A stretch of 64,000 nt of DNA from Cafeteria roenbergensis. Its lineage: Eukaryota > Sar > Bigyra > Bicosoecida > Cafeteriaceae. The stretch covers positions 992,001 through 1,056,000 of the forward strand of contig VLTN01000002.1 in NCBI GenBank assembly GCA_008330645.1, written 5' to 3'. The notes under the pieces were generated by a model. It was not told the origin of the DNA and searched no databases. It worked only from the letters and a program-made list of their open reading frames with translations. This document shows positions 53,201 through 63,578 of this stretch, piece after piece; within the stretch, counting starts at the first letter, position 1, and each line of letters opens with the position of its first letter. The position numbers and the translations under genes are program-made.

Positions 53201-53452
53201 TCGGTCCCTGTCTCGCGCCAAGCCGCGCGCCTCACCGGGGTAGTCCGAGAAGCCCTTGCCGTAGGGCGAAGTCCACTGCGCCTGCACCTCCCCGCTGAGG
53301 TGCGGGCCCTGGAAGGGCGACCGGGCATGGTGGGTGGCGTCGTAGCCGCGCTGAGGCCACACGGGGTCGATCTTCTCCACCACTGCCGCCCGCGAGCTCC
53401 CGGCGGCCAGCAGGGCCGCCACAGCGGCGAGTTGGCCCAAAACAGCGCGCAT
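50241..53452 (-). CDS. Type I membrane protein with PQQ-like (quinoprotein-type) beta-propeller ectodomain
   Basis: Two exons, 53452-53236 and 52705-50241, joined in phase 1, give 893 residues. Exon 1 encodes a signal peptide (RAVLGQLAAVAALLAAGSSRA), then DPVWPQRGYDATHHARSPFQGP, the W-x-x-x-G-x-D-x-x-H opening typical of PQQ-repeat proteins. The opening recurs midway (AVWSQRGGGPQHSGMSRYLGP), so two propellers are likely. Blades show the standard W...V...G.PAV..DG.VYV.....G.LYAL pattern (for example GGASIVVGQDGTLYVGS, YIGTSSGRIIALDVNTGGLLW). One membrane span at about 793-818 is followed by a Cys- and Ser-rich cytoplasmic tail. No cysteine-disulfide ring or calcium-site motif of true PQQ dehydrogenases is evident, so an enzymatic role is not supported. 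Function is unknown; cell-surface or secretory-pathway binding is an inference. Confidence 0.8.
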
Positions 53453-54305
53453 GCCTTCTTGGCGACTGATCCGTCGCCGGTCCAGGCGGTGCCGGCGCAG
53501 GCGGGCACTCTCGGCAGAGCACCCGAGGAACGCTCGCGCCGGCGCGAGCCGACGAGCTGCACCATCAAGAACCTGGCTTGGTTGAACAAGCGGAGCCGCC
53601 TCAGCGAGGCATGCGGTTGGCCCGCGGACTCCCAACGGCCGCGCCCGCCTGGCGACCCTGAATCCGGCAACCCCGTGCTCCTCGCGTTTGTGCCCCCGCG
53701 CCGCCCAGCGCCGCCCGTTGCAACACTCGGCGCCGACCCGCGGAGCCCCTCCGCCCCCGAGAGCACCTCGACCCAGCGGCGCGCGCCTCCTCCTTGCGAG
53801 AGCGAGCGTTCCCCCCAGCGGGATCCAGCCCCGCACAGCGTGTGCGCCGCCTGCCAAGGCGCCGAGCGAGCGCGAGTCGCCATCGCCTCGAGCTAGCCAG
53901 TGACGCCGCCTCTGACCGCGGGCTCTTCTCCCCGGGAGGCGAGCCTAGGCCTAGCCACGCGCATACACGTTCGACCGCCAGTGGGATGTGCCAAGCCGCG
54001 TCCTCGCGCCCCGGCCATGTGCGCCAGACGAATTCGAGCCAGGCCGAGGGGGCTGGGGAGCGCAGCCGTCGTGTTGCGCGGCGGAGAGGCAGCCGCGACG
54101 CGAGGCTCCAACCCTCACCCAATGCACTCGCAAGACCGGCAAGGGCGGGATGCGCACAAAATTGCATGCCCTCGCGATGCCCGCGGAACCTCACCTGACT
54201 CAAATGTTGGCGGCACGCGAGGCCCGAAATCGAGCAGAGCATGCAACCAGACCGGCCACCAGCACGGGGCACCTGCGCGGGAGGCCGCCCGAGGCGGGGC
54301 TGGCC
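53453..54305. other. Divergent promoter region between propeller gene and ORC4
   Basis: 853 bp between the two start codons if the inner ORC4 ATG is used (724 bp if 54177). No gene is recognised. A shadow frame opposite it carries nothing conserved. Confidence 0.5.
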
Positions 54306-56551
54306 ATGGCGCTGGCAGCGCAAGCGCGACGCATCGCTTCTTTTTTGCGCCAGCGGCTCGATGCAGGCGGTGTTCGTGACGAGGAGGGACAGCTGATCGG
54401 ACTGGAGCAGCGCCTCTCTGAACTCGCGGACATGCTCGCCGCAGTGCTCGCGCGCGACGAAAACCAGTCGGCCTTGCTGGTGGGGCCCAGGTGAGCGCAG
54501 TGGTGGGAGCGCGACGGCCGGGAGGCCGTCTTCGGGGGGGGCGGGCAGAAGTCGTCCGCGCGTTGCCGTGCTGGCGGCGCGCCTCCCGCAGCCCAAGCGC
54601 ACGCTGTTGCCCGCCCCAAGTGCTCGAGGTCGCAGGGGCACTGGGAAGTCTTTGGTGTTGCAAGTTGCGCTCCAGCGCGTGGCATCGCGCATGGCCGCTG
54701 CCAAGGAGGGCGGCAGCTCGGCAGCCTCTGCGTCGGCAGCGCTGGCGACGCTTGGCCACGGACTGCCCTTTGTTGCGGTGCACATCAACGGGTATACCAT
54801 TGCGGACGACCACTCGGCGGTGCGCGAGATTTCGGCGCAGCTCGCAATTGACCCGGAAGCCGCCACAGCAGCGGCCGAGGCCGAGGCCGATGCCATCGCA
54901 GCCGCCGACACAGAGCCTGCCAAGCCGGTGGTTAGGAAGCGGGGCCGTCGCGCGGCCGAGACCCGCGTGAAGAGGCGCACAGTGGCGCACGCGTGCGTCC
55001 GCTCCCACCGCCAGACGTTCGAGCAGCATCTGGCGTTCGTCACGGCGACGCTGCGAGACGGCAAGCTGGCCGGCACGCCAGTGGTGCTGGTCATCGACGA
55101 GTTTGACGTCTTCTGCGCAAGGACGAAGCAGTCGCTGCTTTACAACCTCCTGGACCTCACGCAGGACGCCTCGTGAGTCGCAGCGCTCGCCACGGCGCCC
55201 CTCTGCAGCCGGCCGCGCCGTGCACGCGGCGGACAGCAGTCTTGTCCACCGACGCCTGTGCTTGCCGGCGCTACTGTTGTTGTTGTTGTTGTTGTTGCTG
55301 CTGCTGCTGCTGCTGCTGGTGCTGCTGCTGTGTTTGCCTGTTCTGCGGGTGCCCGCCCTGCCATCTTCCCGCCTCCCGCGGCCAAGCCCACCGATGTGCT
55401 CTGCGAGTCGAAGCACCCTTGCACCCGCCGCAGCGTGCGCTTCGCGCTGGTGGGGCTGACCACGAGGCTCGACGTGGTGGACCTGCTCGAGAAGCGACTG
55501 CGTTCCCGCTTCAGCCACAGGCAGCTGCTCTTCTCCCAGCCGAGCAGGGAGGACTACGAGGCGGTGAGCCGGCGCCGCGCCGCCCGCCCCGCGTGCGCGC
55601 TGGCCCGTCGAGCGGAGCCCTTGTTGGTCCGTGGGCAAGCCCTGCGGCGCCACTGTTTCAACGTCCCTCGCACGCCTGCTCCTGGTCGTTCGCTGCTGGG
55701 CTTGTCGGAATCCGCAGCTTGCCCGGGCAGCGCTCGCTCTGCCCTCCAGTTCTTCGACCGCATGGGGACGTGTCGGGCTCGCGGGAATCACTCCGGAGGC
55801 GGCGGCCGCGCACAACGCCGCCGCAGCAGCTGCCCTGGCAGACACAGAGGTGGTGGGGGCGCTGCGGCGGTGGCACGCCATGGGGCGCTCACCAAGAGCG
55901 CTGTTGTCGTGCGTATCCCTGGCGCTGGGCATGCAAGCCAGCGAGGCCTGCAGGGGCGCACGCCACCGAACAGTCGCCGCAGCCCCGGAAGCAGCAGCGT
56001 TGGCGGCGTCGGCGGCAGCGTCGGCGGCAGCAGCGGCGCACACGCCCCCGAGCAGCTCTGCCGCGACCCACGACGGCGATGTGGGCATGTTTGCAGCGTC
56101 CCACATCCTGCGGGCGTGCGAGGCGCTCAACAGGCAGGCACTGGAGTCAACGCTGCCGGACGTGTCGCCTCTGGAGGCCAGCCTGCTCGGCGCGATGGCG
56201 CACCTGGAGACGCTCGGCGGCGACGAGCGGTCCGCGCCCCCGTACAACTTTGACATGGCGTTCAGGGAATACGGTCGCTTCACCCGCGCGCAAGGTGCGA
56301 CCACTCTGCCGGCCCATCGGGACGTGGCGCTCAAGGCGTTCGAGCGACTGGTGGCGCACGGGCTCGTTGTCATGACTGCGGTGGCGCCCGAGGCGGGCGA
56401 GGCCACGCGGTCCGCTGCGCACATGTCAAGGCACAGCCAGCTGCTGCGGCTGGGCTTGGAGCCGGAGGTGTTTGTGGATGCCGTCAGGCAGGGCACCCTG
56501 GAGCTGCCCACTGCCCTGAGGCACTGGATCGTTCACGGCGAGCAAACGTGA
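54306..56551 (+). CDS. ORC4: Origin recognition complex subunit 4 (ORC4), with an apparent one-base frame conflict
   Basis: Exons 54306-54490, 54636-55172, 55434-55563 and 55750-56551 give about 550 residues (human 436). ORC4 is an AAA+ subunit of the six-part loader of the MCM helicase. The Walker A motif GPR|GTGKS is split by intron 1. Walker B is VVLVIDEFDVFC, then SLLYNLLDLTQDAS|VRFALVGLTTRLDVVDLLEKRLRSRFSHRQ, very close to human ORC4. Exon 4 continues with VVGALRRWHAMG, PYNFDMAFREYGRF and ALKAFERLVAHGLVV, and ends LPTALRHWIVHGEQT. After splicing, FFDRMG is followed by the conserved RVGLAGITPEAAA only if one base is dropped near the GGGG at 55764-55767: either a sequence error or a real frameshift. 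A charged insert (~residues 135-160) lengthens the AAA+ domain. An upstream in-frame ATG at 54177 is possible. Confidence 0.9.
55275..55335 (+). repeat. (GTT)n(GCT)n microsatellite inside ORC4 intron 2
   Basis: About six GTT units run into about eight GCT/GCTG units in the 261-bp intron, upstream of the acceptor at 55433. It is pyrimidine-purine mixed and not a polypyrimidine tract. Confidence 0.8.
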
Positions 56552-56990
56552 TCAGGATCCAGCCTGCCAGCTGAGCGGGCAGGGCGGCTGCGGGCTCCTC
56601 GGCAAGTGACGCCGCCGTGGCTGCGCTCGCGTGAGTGTGGTGTGTGTGTGTGCGTTTGCGTGCTGGCGGGGGGGTCGTGTATCCGCTGCAGCTGCAAGCG
56701 CGCTGCTCATCGTGCAGCTGTCGGCTGAGCGCGTGCCAGCGGAAATACGACGTCAAACGCATCAACGACCAAACCTCGCGCCGGGGCCAAGCCGTAAGCT
56801 GGGCTGGTAGGCCCGCTGCTTGCGGTCGAAACGCAGCAGCGCGCGCTACTTGACACACGGGGCGCTCGATTCCCGTGCCATCGAAGACTGCCCTCCCCAG
56901 ATGCCCCCGCCCCCCCGCGCGCGTCGCATTCCCGCGCCCTGTTGGACACCCAACACTGTCCCCGCCGCGGCCCAGAGCCGCCCGCCCCGA
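56552..56990. other. Intergenic between convergent ORC4 and CTFxP-repeat genes
   Basis: 439 bp with two 3' ends. A GTGTGTGTGTGTGCG tract lies at ~56636-56660. Nothing else is recognised. Confidence 0.55.
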
Positions 56991-59900
56991 TCAAGCCTGG
57001 GGCTCGTCCCCGTCGTCGAGCAGCTCGGCTTGAAGCTCTCGGCTGATTCCGCCCGTGTCCGGCGCAAAGCGGCACTCCCGCATAGCCGCGGCCTCCGCCT
57101 CGGCTCGCTGGCGCGCCACCCGCGCCATCCTCCGCTCGCTCTCCTCCGTCTCCAGGTGGAAGGGCAAGGGCACTGTGACCTCTCCCGGCGCCTTGTGCGC
57201 GGCCCCGCGCACCACGAAGGCCTCTCGCTCGCGCGTCGCCCTGTCCTCCCGAAGGCGGTCGGCTCGCTCGGTCTTCTCCAGGTGCCGCGCGAGCCCGCGC
57301 ACAGCAACGGGCTTGTCGCTCTGGGGCGCTGCTGCGGCGGGCTTGGGCACAAACGTGCACGCCTCCAGCTCCTCGTACTCCCTTGCGCGGCGAAGGCGGC
57401 GCGCGCGGGCCTCCTTCTGCTGCAGGTGCTGCTGGACCCTGTCGCCGACAGCGTCCGGGTCCGACGCCACCCCGAGGCGGAACGGGCCGCCGTCCCCGCG
57501 GCGCTTTGCCGCCCGGCGCAGCACCCTGTCCGGGTCGCTCTCGAGGGAGGGCTGGAAGGTGCAGCGGCGCATCTCCTCCCGCTCAGCCTCGTCCTTGGCC
57601 TGCTGCAGGCCCAGCTTGCGCTCCTCGTCCCGGGCGTGCTCCTCGACCGAGCGCGCCCGGCCCAGCTGGCGCGACAGCGGGTTGATGGCGGGCTTGAAGC
57701 TGAACTGGGAGTAGTACTCGTCGCTGATGGCAGCCTTGAGCTTGCGGGCACGCTCGGCATCGCCCGTGGCAAGGCGGTCGGCCCGGTCCCGCTCTGACTC
57801 CCCCGCCAGCTCAGGGCGCGTCATCGCCAGCAGCGCGCCGGCTCCCCGGGTGGCCGGCTTGAACGTGCACGCCTCCGCCTCCGCGTCTCTCGCCAGCTCC
57901 AGGCGTCGCTCCTTTTCGCGAACAAACTCCCTCTGCCGCTCCAGGAAGCCGCCTTGCATGCGCTCGCTGGCCGCCACCAGCTGCGCGGAGGTCGCGTTCA
58001 CCTGCGGCTCGAAAGTGAGCGACGCGGCCTCGGCCTCCGCGTGCTCCCTCCGGCGCTCCCGGAGGCGGTCCTGCCTCGCGCCGCCCTCCTGGAAGAGCCT
58101 GCTTGAGACGTCGGCGGAGTCGGGGGGCGCGCCCACTCGCCGGCGGCGCACGAGAGCCTCGGAGCGCTTGAGGATGCGCGGCTGGAAGGTGAGCTGGTCG
58201 TCGCTGGTCATGGCCTCCAGCCGGCGCCTGAGCATCGCCTCCTCCTTGGCCCGCTGCATGTCGTAGGCGCGCTCGTGGAGGGGGCGCAGGTCGGTCGCAC
58301 CGGTGGCCGACAAGGCAACGCTGCCGCCCGCAGCTGAGGACCCGGCCGCGAGAGGCCCGTCGGGGTTCACACAAGGGTGAAACGGGTGCTTCGCCGCCTC
58401 AGCCTCCTCGGCCTCGCGAACTGCCTGCTCTCGCTTCCGCCTGCGCCGCTCTGCCTCGGCGTGCAGCCGCGATCCGGACGCCATGCCCGCCGCTGCATCG
58501 GAAGCGGCGTCCCGACCACCAGCCCTGCCGTCCGAGGCCGCGCCCCCGCCCCCGCCCGCAGCGCTGCCGCTGCCACTGCCGCTGCCACTGGTGCTGGAAG
58601 CGCCGTCGCGCGCCTCTGCCCGCCTGCCTCCCAGCGTCTGCGGCTCGAACGTGCACGCAGCCAGCGCGGCCGCCTCCCTCTCCTGCCTGAGCCGCTCGAT
58701 CTCGGCCTCTGATTTGGCCTTGGCCTCATACAGCCGCTCCCACACCGGCCGGGCGGAAGCGCCGGCGTCCTTCCTGGACCCCTTGGACGCGGGGCCTTGG
58801 CCGGCTTGGGCGTGCGCACCTGCGCCTCGGCCACGGCCGCGCGACGACGACACCGGCGCGGCCGTGGCTGCTGCGGACACCACCGCAGGGTGGGCGTCGC
58901 TTGCCTTCCCGGCTCTGCCCGAAGCACGCAGTGCCGCCCGTGAGGCGGACGGGTCGGCCCAGCGCACGGAGCCGCCGGCTCTGCCCCCGCGCGCCGCCGT
59001 CGCCTCGGTGCTGCGCTGGCCGTCGCCCTCGCCTCGGGCCCTCACAGCGCCGCCAGAGGACGCCCGGTCGGATTGCGGCGAAGTGCCGGTACGCCACGTC
59101 CGCGCCCCGCCGCCGCTAGCCAGCGGAGCGGCGCCCTGCTGCGCGGAGTGCCTGCCGTGCCGCGCAATGGGCGATCTGGCGGGGCTGCCTCCGGGGGTTC
59201 CGCGGAGGCGCTGCGGCTCGTCTTTGTCGGTGCGCAGCGCCGCGCGGGTATGGGTAGCAGCCGCCGCAGCAGCAACCGCCTCGGCGGCCCTGCTGGCCCC
59301 GCCCCTGTAACCGAGTCGTGCCTCCTCCTCGTCCTTGGCCTCCTCCGAAGCTGTCTCAGCGCGCCCGCCTCGCCAGGGCCCCCGCCTCGGCGACGAAGAG
59401 GCGGCCGACGCCCCGCTGCCCCCACCCGCGGCCCCGGCCCCGGCCCCGGCCTGGCCGGCCACCAGCGAAGCAGAGAGCTGCCGCAAGGTCCGCACAGGCG
59501 CCGCCTGGGAGTCAGCCGGCCCAGTTGCGCGCGACGCGGCTCTGTGGGCAGTGTGCCGGCCACCCGGTGTGACTGCGGCCGGCGCGGCGGCGGCGGCACC
59601 GGCGCCGGCGACCGTGGACCCGGCCGCAGAGTGCCGACGGGGACTCCTTCGCACCCGCTGCGGTCCGTGCACTGGCGAGGCGATTGGCGAAGAGACACCG
59701 GCCCGACGGCCGCCGCCACTCTCCCTGCTACCGGAGGCGGCGGTGGCGGTGGCGGGCGCCCACCTGGCCTCGCCTTCGCTGCGATGGCGCGCAAGCGACT
59801 TGTGGGCGCTTGTTGGGGGGCCAGGGCTCTGCCAGCCGCCGGGGCTTTGCCGGGGAGCGCGGCCGCGGCCTGGCCCGACAGGCTTCTTCGGAGACGACGA

Positions 59901-60198
59901 CGACGACGATGCCGATGAGGACGACGATGACGAGGAGGGGGCGGCGGCGGCGGCATCCTCATCGGCGTTGCTCCGGCTTGCGCGGGATGCCTTGTGGCTC
60001 GGAGGCGAGATTGGTTTCACTGCCCTTGCGTCATCGCGGCCGGCACGGAGGCGCGAGCGTCTCTCAGAGAGGAGCCTGGCGACGAGTTGCTCGCGCTCCT
60101 GCGCTGCGGAGAGGCGGGGGGGGTTGTCCCGGCCGGTCCGGGAGGCGCTTGCCGCGGGGAGGGAGGGGGGCGACGCCGAGGCCGCCTTTGGGACGGCT

Positions 60199-60235
<37 letters not shown>

Positions 60236-61418
60236 AGCTTGCGGCGTCAGCACCAGCGCGGCTTGCCCCCACGCGAGGGGAGGCCTCCCAGGCGGCCGGG
60301 GAGCCGCGGGGGGACGCCGCCTCGGGGGACGACGTGCGAGGGCCAGTGTGCCAGGCTGGGCGGCCCGAAAGAGGCGCGCCGCTCCGGGCGGCGGCTGGCG
60401 AGGGCGAGCGCAGGTCCGCGGCAGACGTGGCAGCGAGCGACTGCAGGTTGCCCAGGTGCGCGCTGGATCCATGCGCTGTTGCAGGCCAGCTTGCTGGGTG
60501 GCCGCCATGCGGGCTGTGCCTGGCACCGGTGGTGGGCGCATCGTGAGCCCTTGAGAGGCGGTGGCTTGAGGCGTCCGAGGTGGACGCCTCAGAGTCGCTG
60601 TCGCCGCGCGCCAGTGCCGCGCCGAGAATCGGGTGATCCTCCACCATGATGGGACCGTCCGCTTCACGTTCAAGCCCGGCAGGCATGGACGCGGGCGCGG
60701 GCCCAGGGGAGGCGGTCGGCGCGGCACTCTTGAGCAAGCCGCGCTGCTTCAGGTACGACTGGACTGCGGCTGACACGCGCGCGTCGGCAGACGGAGGGTC
60801 CTCGGCTCCAAGCGAAGCACCGGCATCTCCAGGGTGCACGTCACTCTCGTCGGCACCAGGCCCGGCGTCCCGGGCGGCGCGGGCGGCAGTGGAGGGAGCA
60901 GAAGCTTCGGCTTCCGCCTGCTCCACGGTTAGCTGGAGCTCCCTCTCCGAAGCGAAGCCGCGCGACTCGATGCGCTCCTGGGCGAGCCTGCGCAGAATAG
61001 CCTTGCGCTCTTCCGATGATAGTCTGGGGCGCGATTGCGGGGTCTCCTCGTCGCTAGCTTGGTAGCCTGCGCGCAGCGAGCAGGCACAGCGAAAGCCATC
61101 GGCAACGCAAGTCATCCGGCACAAGGCACCAGCCGAGCCGGGCGCAGCGCCGCAGCCGCGTGCATGCGGCACCGCACTGCAGCAGGGTCAATGCGGAGGC
61201 GGGGAGGGGGGCGGCCGCCGTCCCCCTCGTTCGGCCATTGCTGCTGCTTGGGCGGCGGGCGTCTCCGTCCCGCCCGTGGCCCGTTGACGCTTGCACCGAC
61301 CGGTCCAGCGGGCCCGCCACTCGCCTTTTCGGTTCACAACGCGCCGCGAGAGTGCCGACTGGGCACTTGCCATGCTCCTCTCGACGAGGGCGAGCATGTC
61401 GTCCGCCTCATCGGCCAT
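56991..61418 (-). CDS. Charged coiled-coil protein with about nine 'CTFxP' repeats (probably ciliary)
   Basis: Two exons are proposed, 61418-61325 and 61066-56991, giving 1,389 residues. The first, MADEADDMLALVERSMASAQ..., joins in phase 1 across a GC-AG intron (AAAAG|GCGAGT...GCGCAG|G) to YQASDEETPQSRPRLSSEERK. Without it the main frame has only a GTG or an internal ATG to start from. The first ~700 residues are low complexity (Ala/Ser/Pro/Arg), including a polyalanine tract. From ~836 to 1370 a motif recurs every 50-90 residues: CTFEPQT, FHPCVNP, LTFQPRI, LTFEPQV, CTFKPAT, FSFKPAI, CTFQPSL, CTFVPKP, CRFAPDT. Charged Arg/Glu-rich helices separate the repeats. Such (C/L)TFxPxx repeats are common in flagellar and basal-body proteins of protists, from general knowledge. 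The exact family and partners are unknown. Confidence 0.72.
60195..60237. repeat. (GCG)n tract encoding polyalanine
   Basis: About 13 consecutive GCG/GGC units within the CTFxP-repeat gene, read on the minus strand as a polyalanine run (between ASS and VPKAAS). Confidence 0.8.
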
Positions 61419-62372
61419 GAGGGGCGAACCTGTGCTTGCTGGTTGCGCACTCTTGCGCCTCGGCGCAGCTCTGCCCAGGCGCGTGCGCACGGCTGTTGCA
61501 TCCCGCACTCGGCATCCTCTCCTTGGACGGGAGAGCAATTGTAGACTGATCCCCCGTGCAATCCAGAATGCTGTGTGGTGCGCGGGGGGCTGGTGCGTTG
61601 CGTCATGCCACCGCTGGGGGCTCAGGGGTGGGGGGGGGGCGAGGGAGATTCAGCGTCCGAAATGGCGTCACGCTCGCCAGCAAGGCGTCCCATCGCCTTT
61701 CAAGGCTGGTGGCACTGCCTGGACAGGCGAGCTTTCGGCGCCACCACACCGCGTGATGGCCAGTTTCTCTCTTCCCCGCAACATAGCATATGCACGTTGT
61801 CCGGCAGCCAGGGGCTCGTTCGCGTGCGTGTTGCAACTGTGTTCGATCTGCTGCTCGAGAACCTGCGTCTCGAATCTGTCATGGGCCGGAGGCAACAGCG
61901 CTGTCGTGGGGGGGACGGGAGAGTCGTCACTTGGGGGCGCATTTCTCTGTTCAGAGTCGAGCTCAATTGTTAATGCAAGCAGGAACGCCTCAGCTCAAAG
62001 TGGCGCCCTTGTCGTGGGAGGGCGTGCCCCCTTTTGCCGGCGTGCACTGCAGCACGCAATGGCCAGCTCCTCGGGCCAGCGTCCGGCTGCGCCATCAGCC
62101 GGAGGCGTCCGGTGCGCGACGAGCGCCGCGGGCAGCCTCGCCTGGCGCCAGCTCGCGGCCCGCCAAAAGCACTCACACCCCGGCAGTCCATGCGCCTTGC
62201 ACAGCCCAACGAGGCCACACATGCGGGCTCTCGGCCAGCGCCCCTCCTCCGCGCTGGACAGCGCCGGAATCCGCACAGCTCGACGGCGACGGCAGAGCCG
62301 AGAGCCGCTTGGCCTGACCACAAGCCGCGGCCCCTCGCAAGAGGAACCGTGGGGGTATCCACACGAGGGACA
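61419..62372. promoter_or_regulatory. 954-bp divergent region between two putative ciliary genes
   Basis: The CTFxP-repeat gene (minus) and the 228-residue gene (plus) start on either side. The segment 61,750-61,980 is clearly less GC-rich than its surroundings (AACATAGCATATG, TCAATTGTTAATG), as expected of a promoter. No coding frame looks real. Confidence 0.4.
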
Positions 62373-63578
62373 ATGGCCAGCATCAAGACAAGCAAGCATG
62401 CCACAACGATGCTGGGGGAGCCAGTCCAGTTCCTCTGCGTGAGCGAGACAAAGCCAGATGTGTACAACGACAAGAAAGGTGAGCGCCGCTGCGCGTCGAG
62501 TAGCTGCCTCCCCCCAGCTCCTGGAAGCGAGCCGCGCACAGTCGGTCAAACATTGCGGGCGCTGGTAAGCGCATTCCCTTCCGCCTGGTAGCCCAGGAGC
62601 CCGCTCGCCTGCCGCGCTTGCGGCTGTTGCAGCCGCCGCACCGGCAATCCAGTGACCCGCTTTTGGGGCTCGGTCGAGTTCCCTTAAGCTCGCTTGCAAC
62701 CGGCCCGGCACGGAAGCGCTGCAGCGGCGCCCCAGCCAGGGGAGCGAGCCTACCGCGTTGTTGTTTTCTGCTGTTCGCTTTTGCCGCAGATCCTCTTCCC
62801 GAGCGCTGGCGAGCGGTGCCTGAGGCCTTCAAGAAGCCCCAGTGGGTCGGATCGAACGTTCCCCCGCAGCCCCACGGCAGCAAGGGCTTCTTTTCGACTC
62901 CCGCGCACGCCAAGGTTGTCAAGTCCAGGGGGGGCGAGGAAAAGGTGGTCGTCGACGATTTCTTGGACAAGACCAAGTACGCAGCTGCGGCCAGGCCCAA
63001 GCACGGCGTGTCGTTCGGGTCGAACGACGCGAGCCGCCGGGACCAGTTCACACAGTTCATTGAGCAAGAGCGGTGAGGCCCGATGGGTGGCGGGCTACCT
63101 TGCGCTTCGGGACACTCTCCAGGCTTCGCCAGCCCAGCACCGTCGCATGCGCCTCGCTGGCTCGGCGTCGCAGCCTTCTCGGCCTGGCCAGGAGATGGAC
63201 GGCCCTGCGCACGCCCATCTCTGGTGCACGGTCGCAATCCGGCCCCAATCCTGCCCCTCCCCGCCCCTCCCCGCTCACAGGTACCGCGAGCGCCTTCGCG
63301 GCGAGGCCAAGTTCCTTCGCCGGACTGCTGCGGCCGCTTCGGCGGCCGGGAGCCCCGCCAAGAGTGGCATGACTGCAGCCGAGACCCTCCGAAGCATGAA
63401 CACGGGCCGCCGCTGGGGCCCCGCGAAGAAGATGGGAACGTGGTCCACCGCGTCGGATGACATCGGCTTTGGCATGGACGAGGTGAAGTTCACGTCCCCG
63501 CGGCGCGGCAAGGTTTCCACCACCGCGCAATTCCACAACTCGGGGCACCTGGCTGTGGGGGGTGCAGGAGATGCCTGA
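62373..63578 (+). CDS. 228-residue protein, conserved-looking, possibly ciliary; family not recognised
   Basis: Three exons, 62373-62478, 62790-63072 and 63281-63578, with consistent phases (1 and 2) and GTGAG/CAG borders. The protein starts MASIKTSKHATTMLGEP and has no signal peptide, membrane span or catalytic motif. It is basic and rich in Lys, Arg, Phe and aromatic turns: LPERWRAVPEAFKKPQWVGSN, GSKGFFSTPAHAKV, DDFLDKTKYAAA, PKHGVSFGSNDASRRDQF and FIEQERYRERLRGEAKFL. The short 'GFFSTP', 'KHGVSFGSND' and 'WGPAKKMGTW' blocks resemble the style of small microtubule-inner or other axonemal proteins, but I cannot assign an orthologue. The divergent partner is another putative ciliary gene. Gene structure is well supported; function is not. 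Confidence 0.75.

Noticed and set aside
61070-61172. GTG/ATG starts within the 5' extension of the CTFxP-repeat frame
   Set aside because: The extension is Cys/Ala/Gly-rich and unconserved in style, and a CAG acceptor marks the exon edge at 61066.
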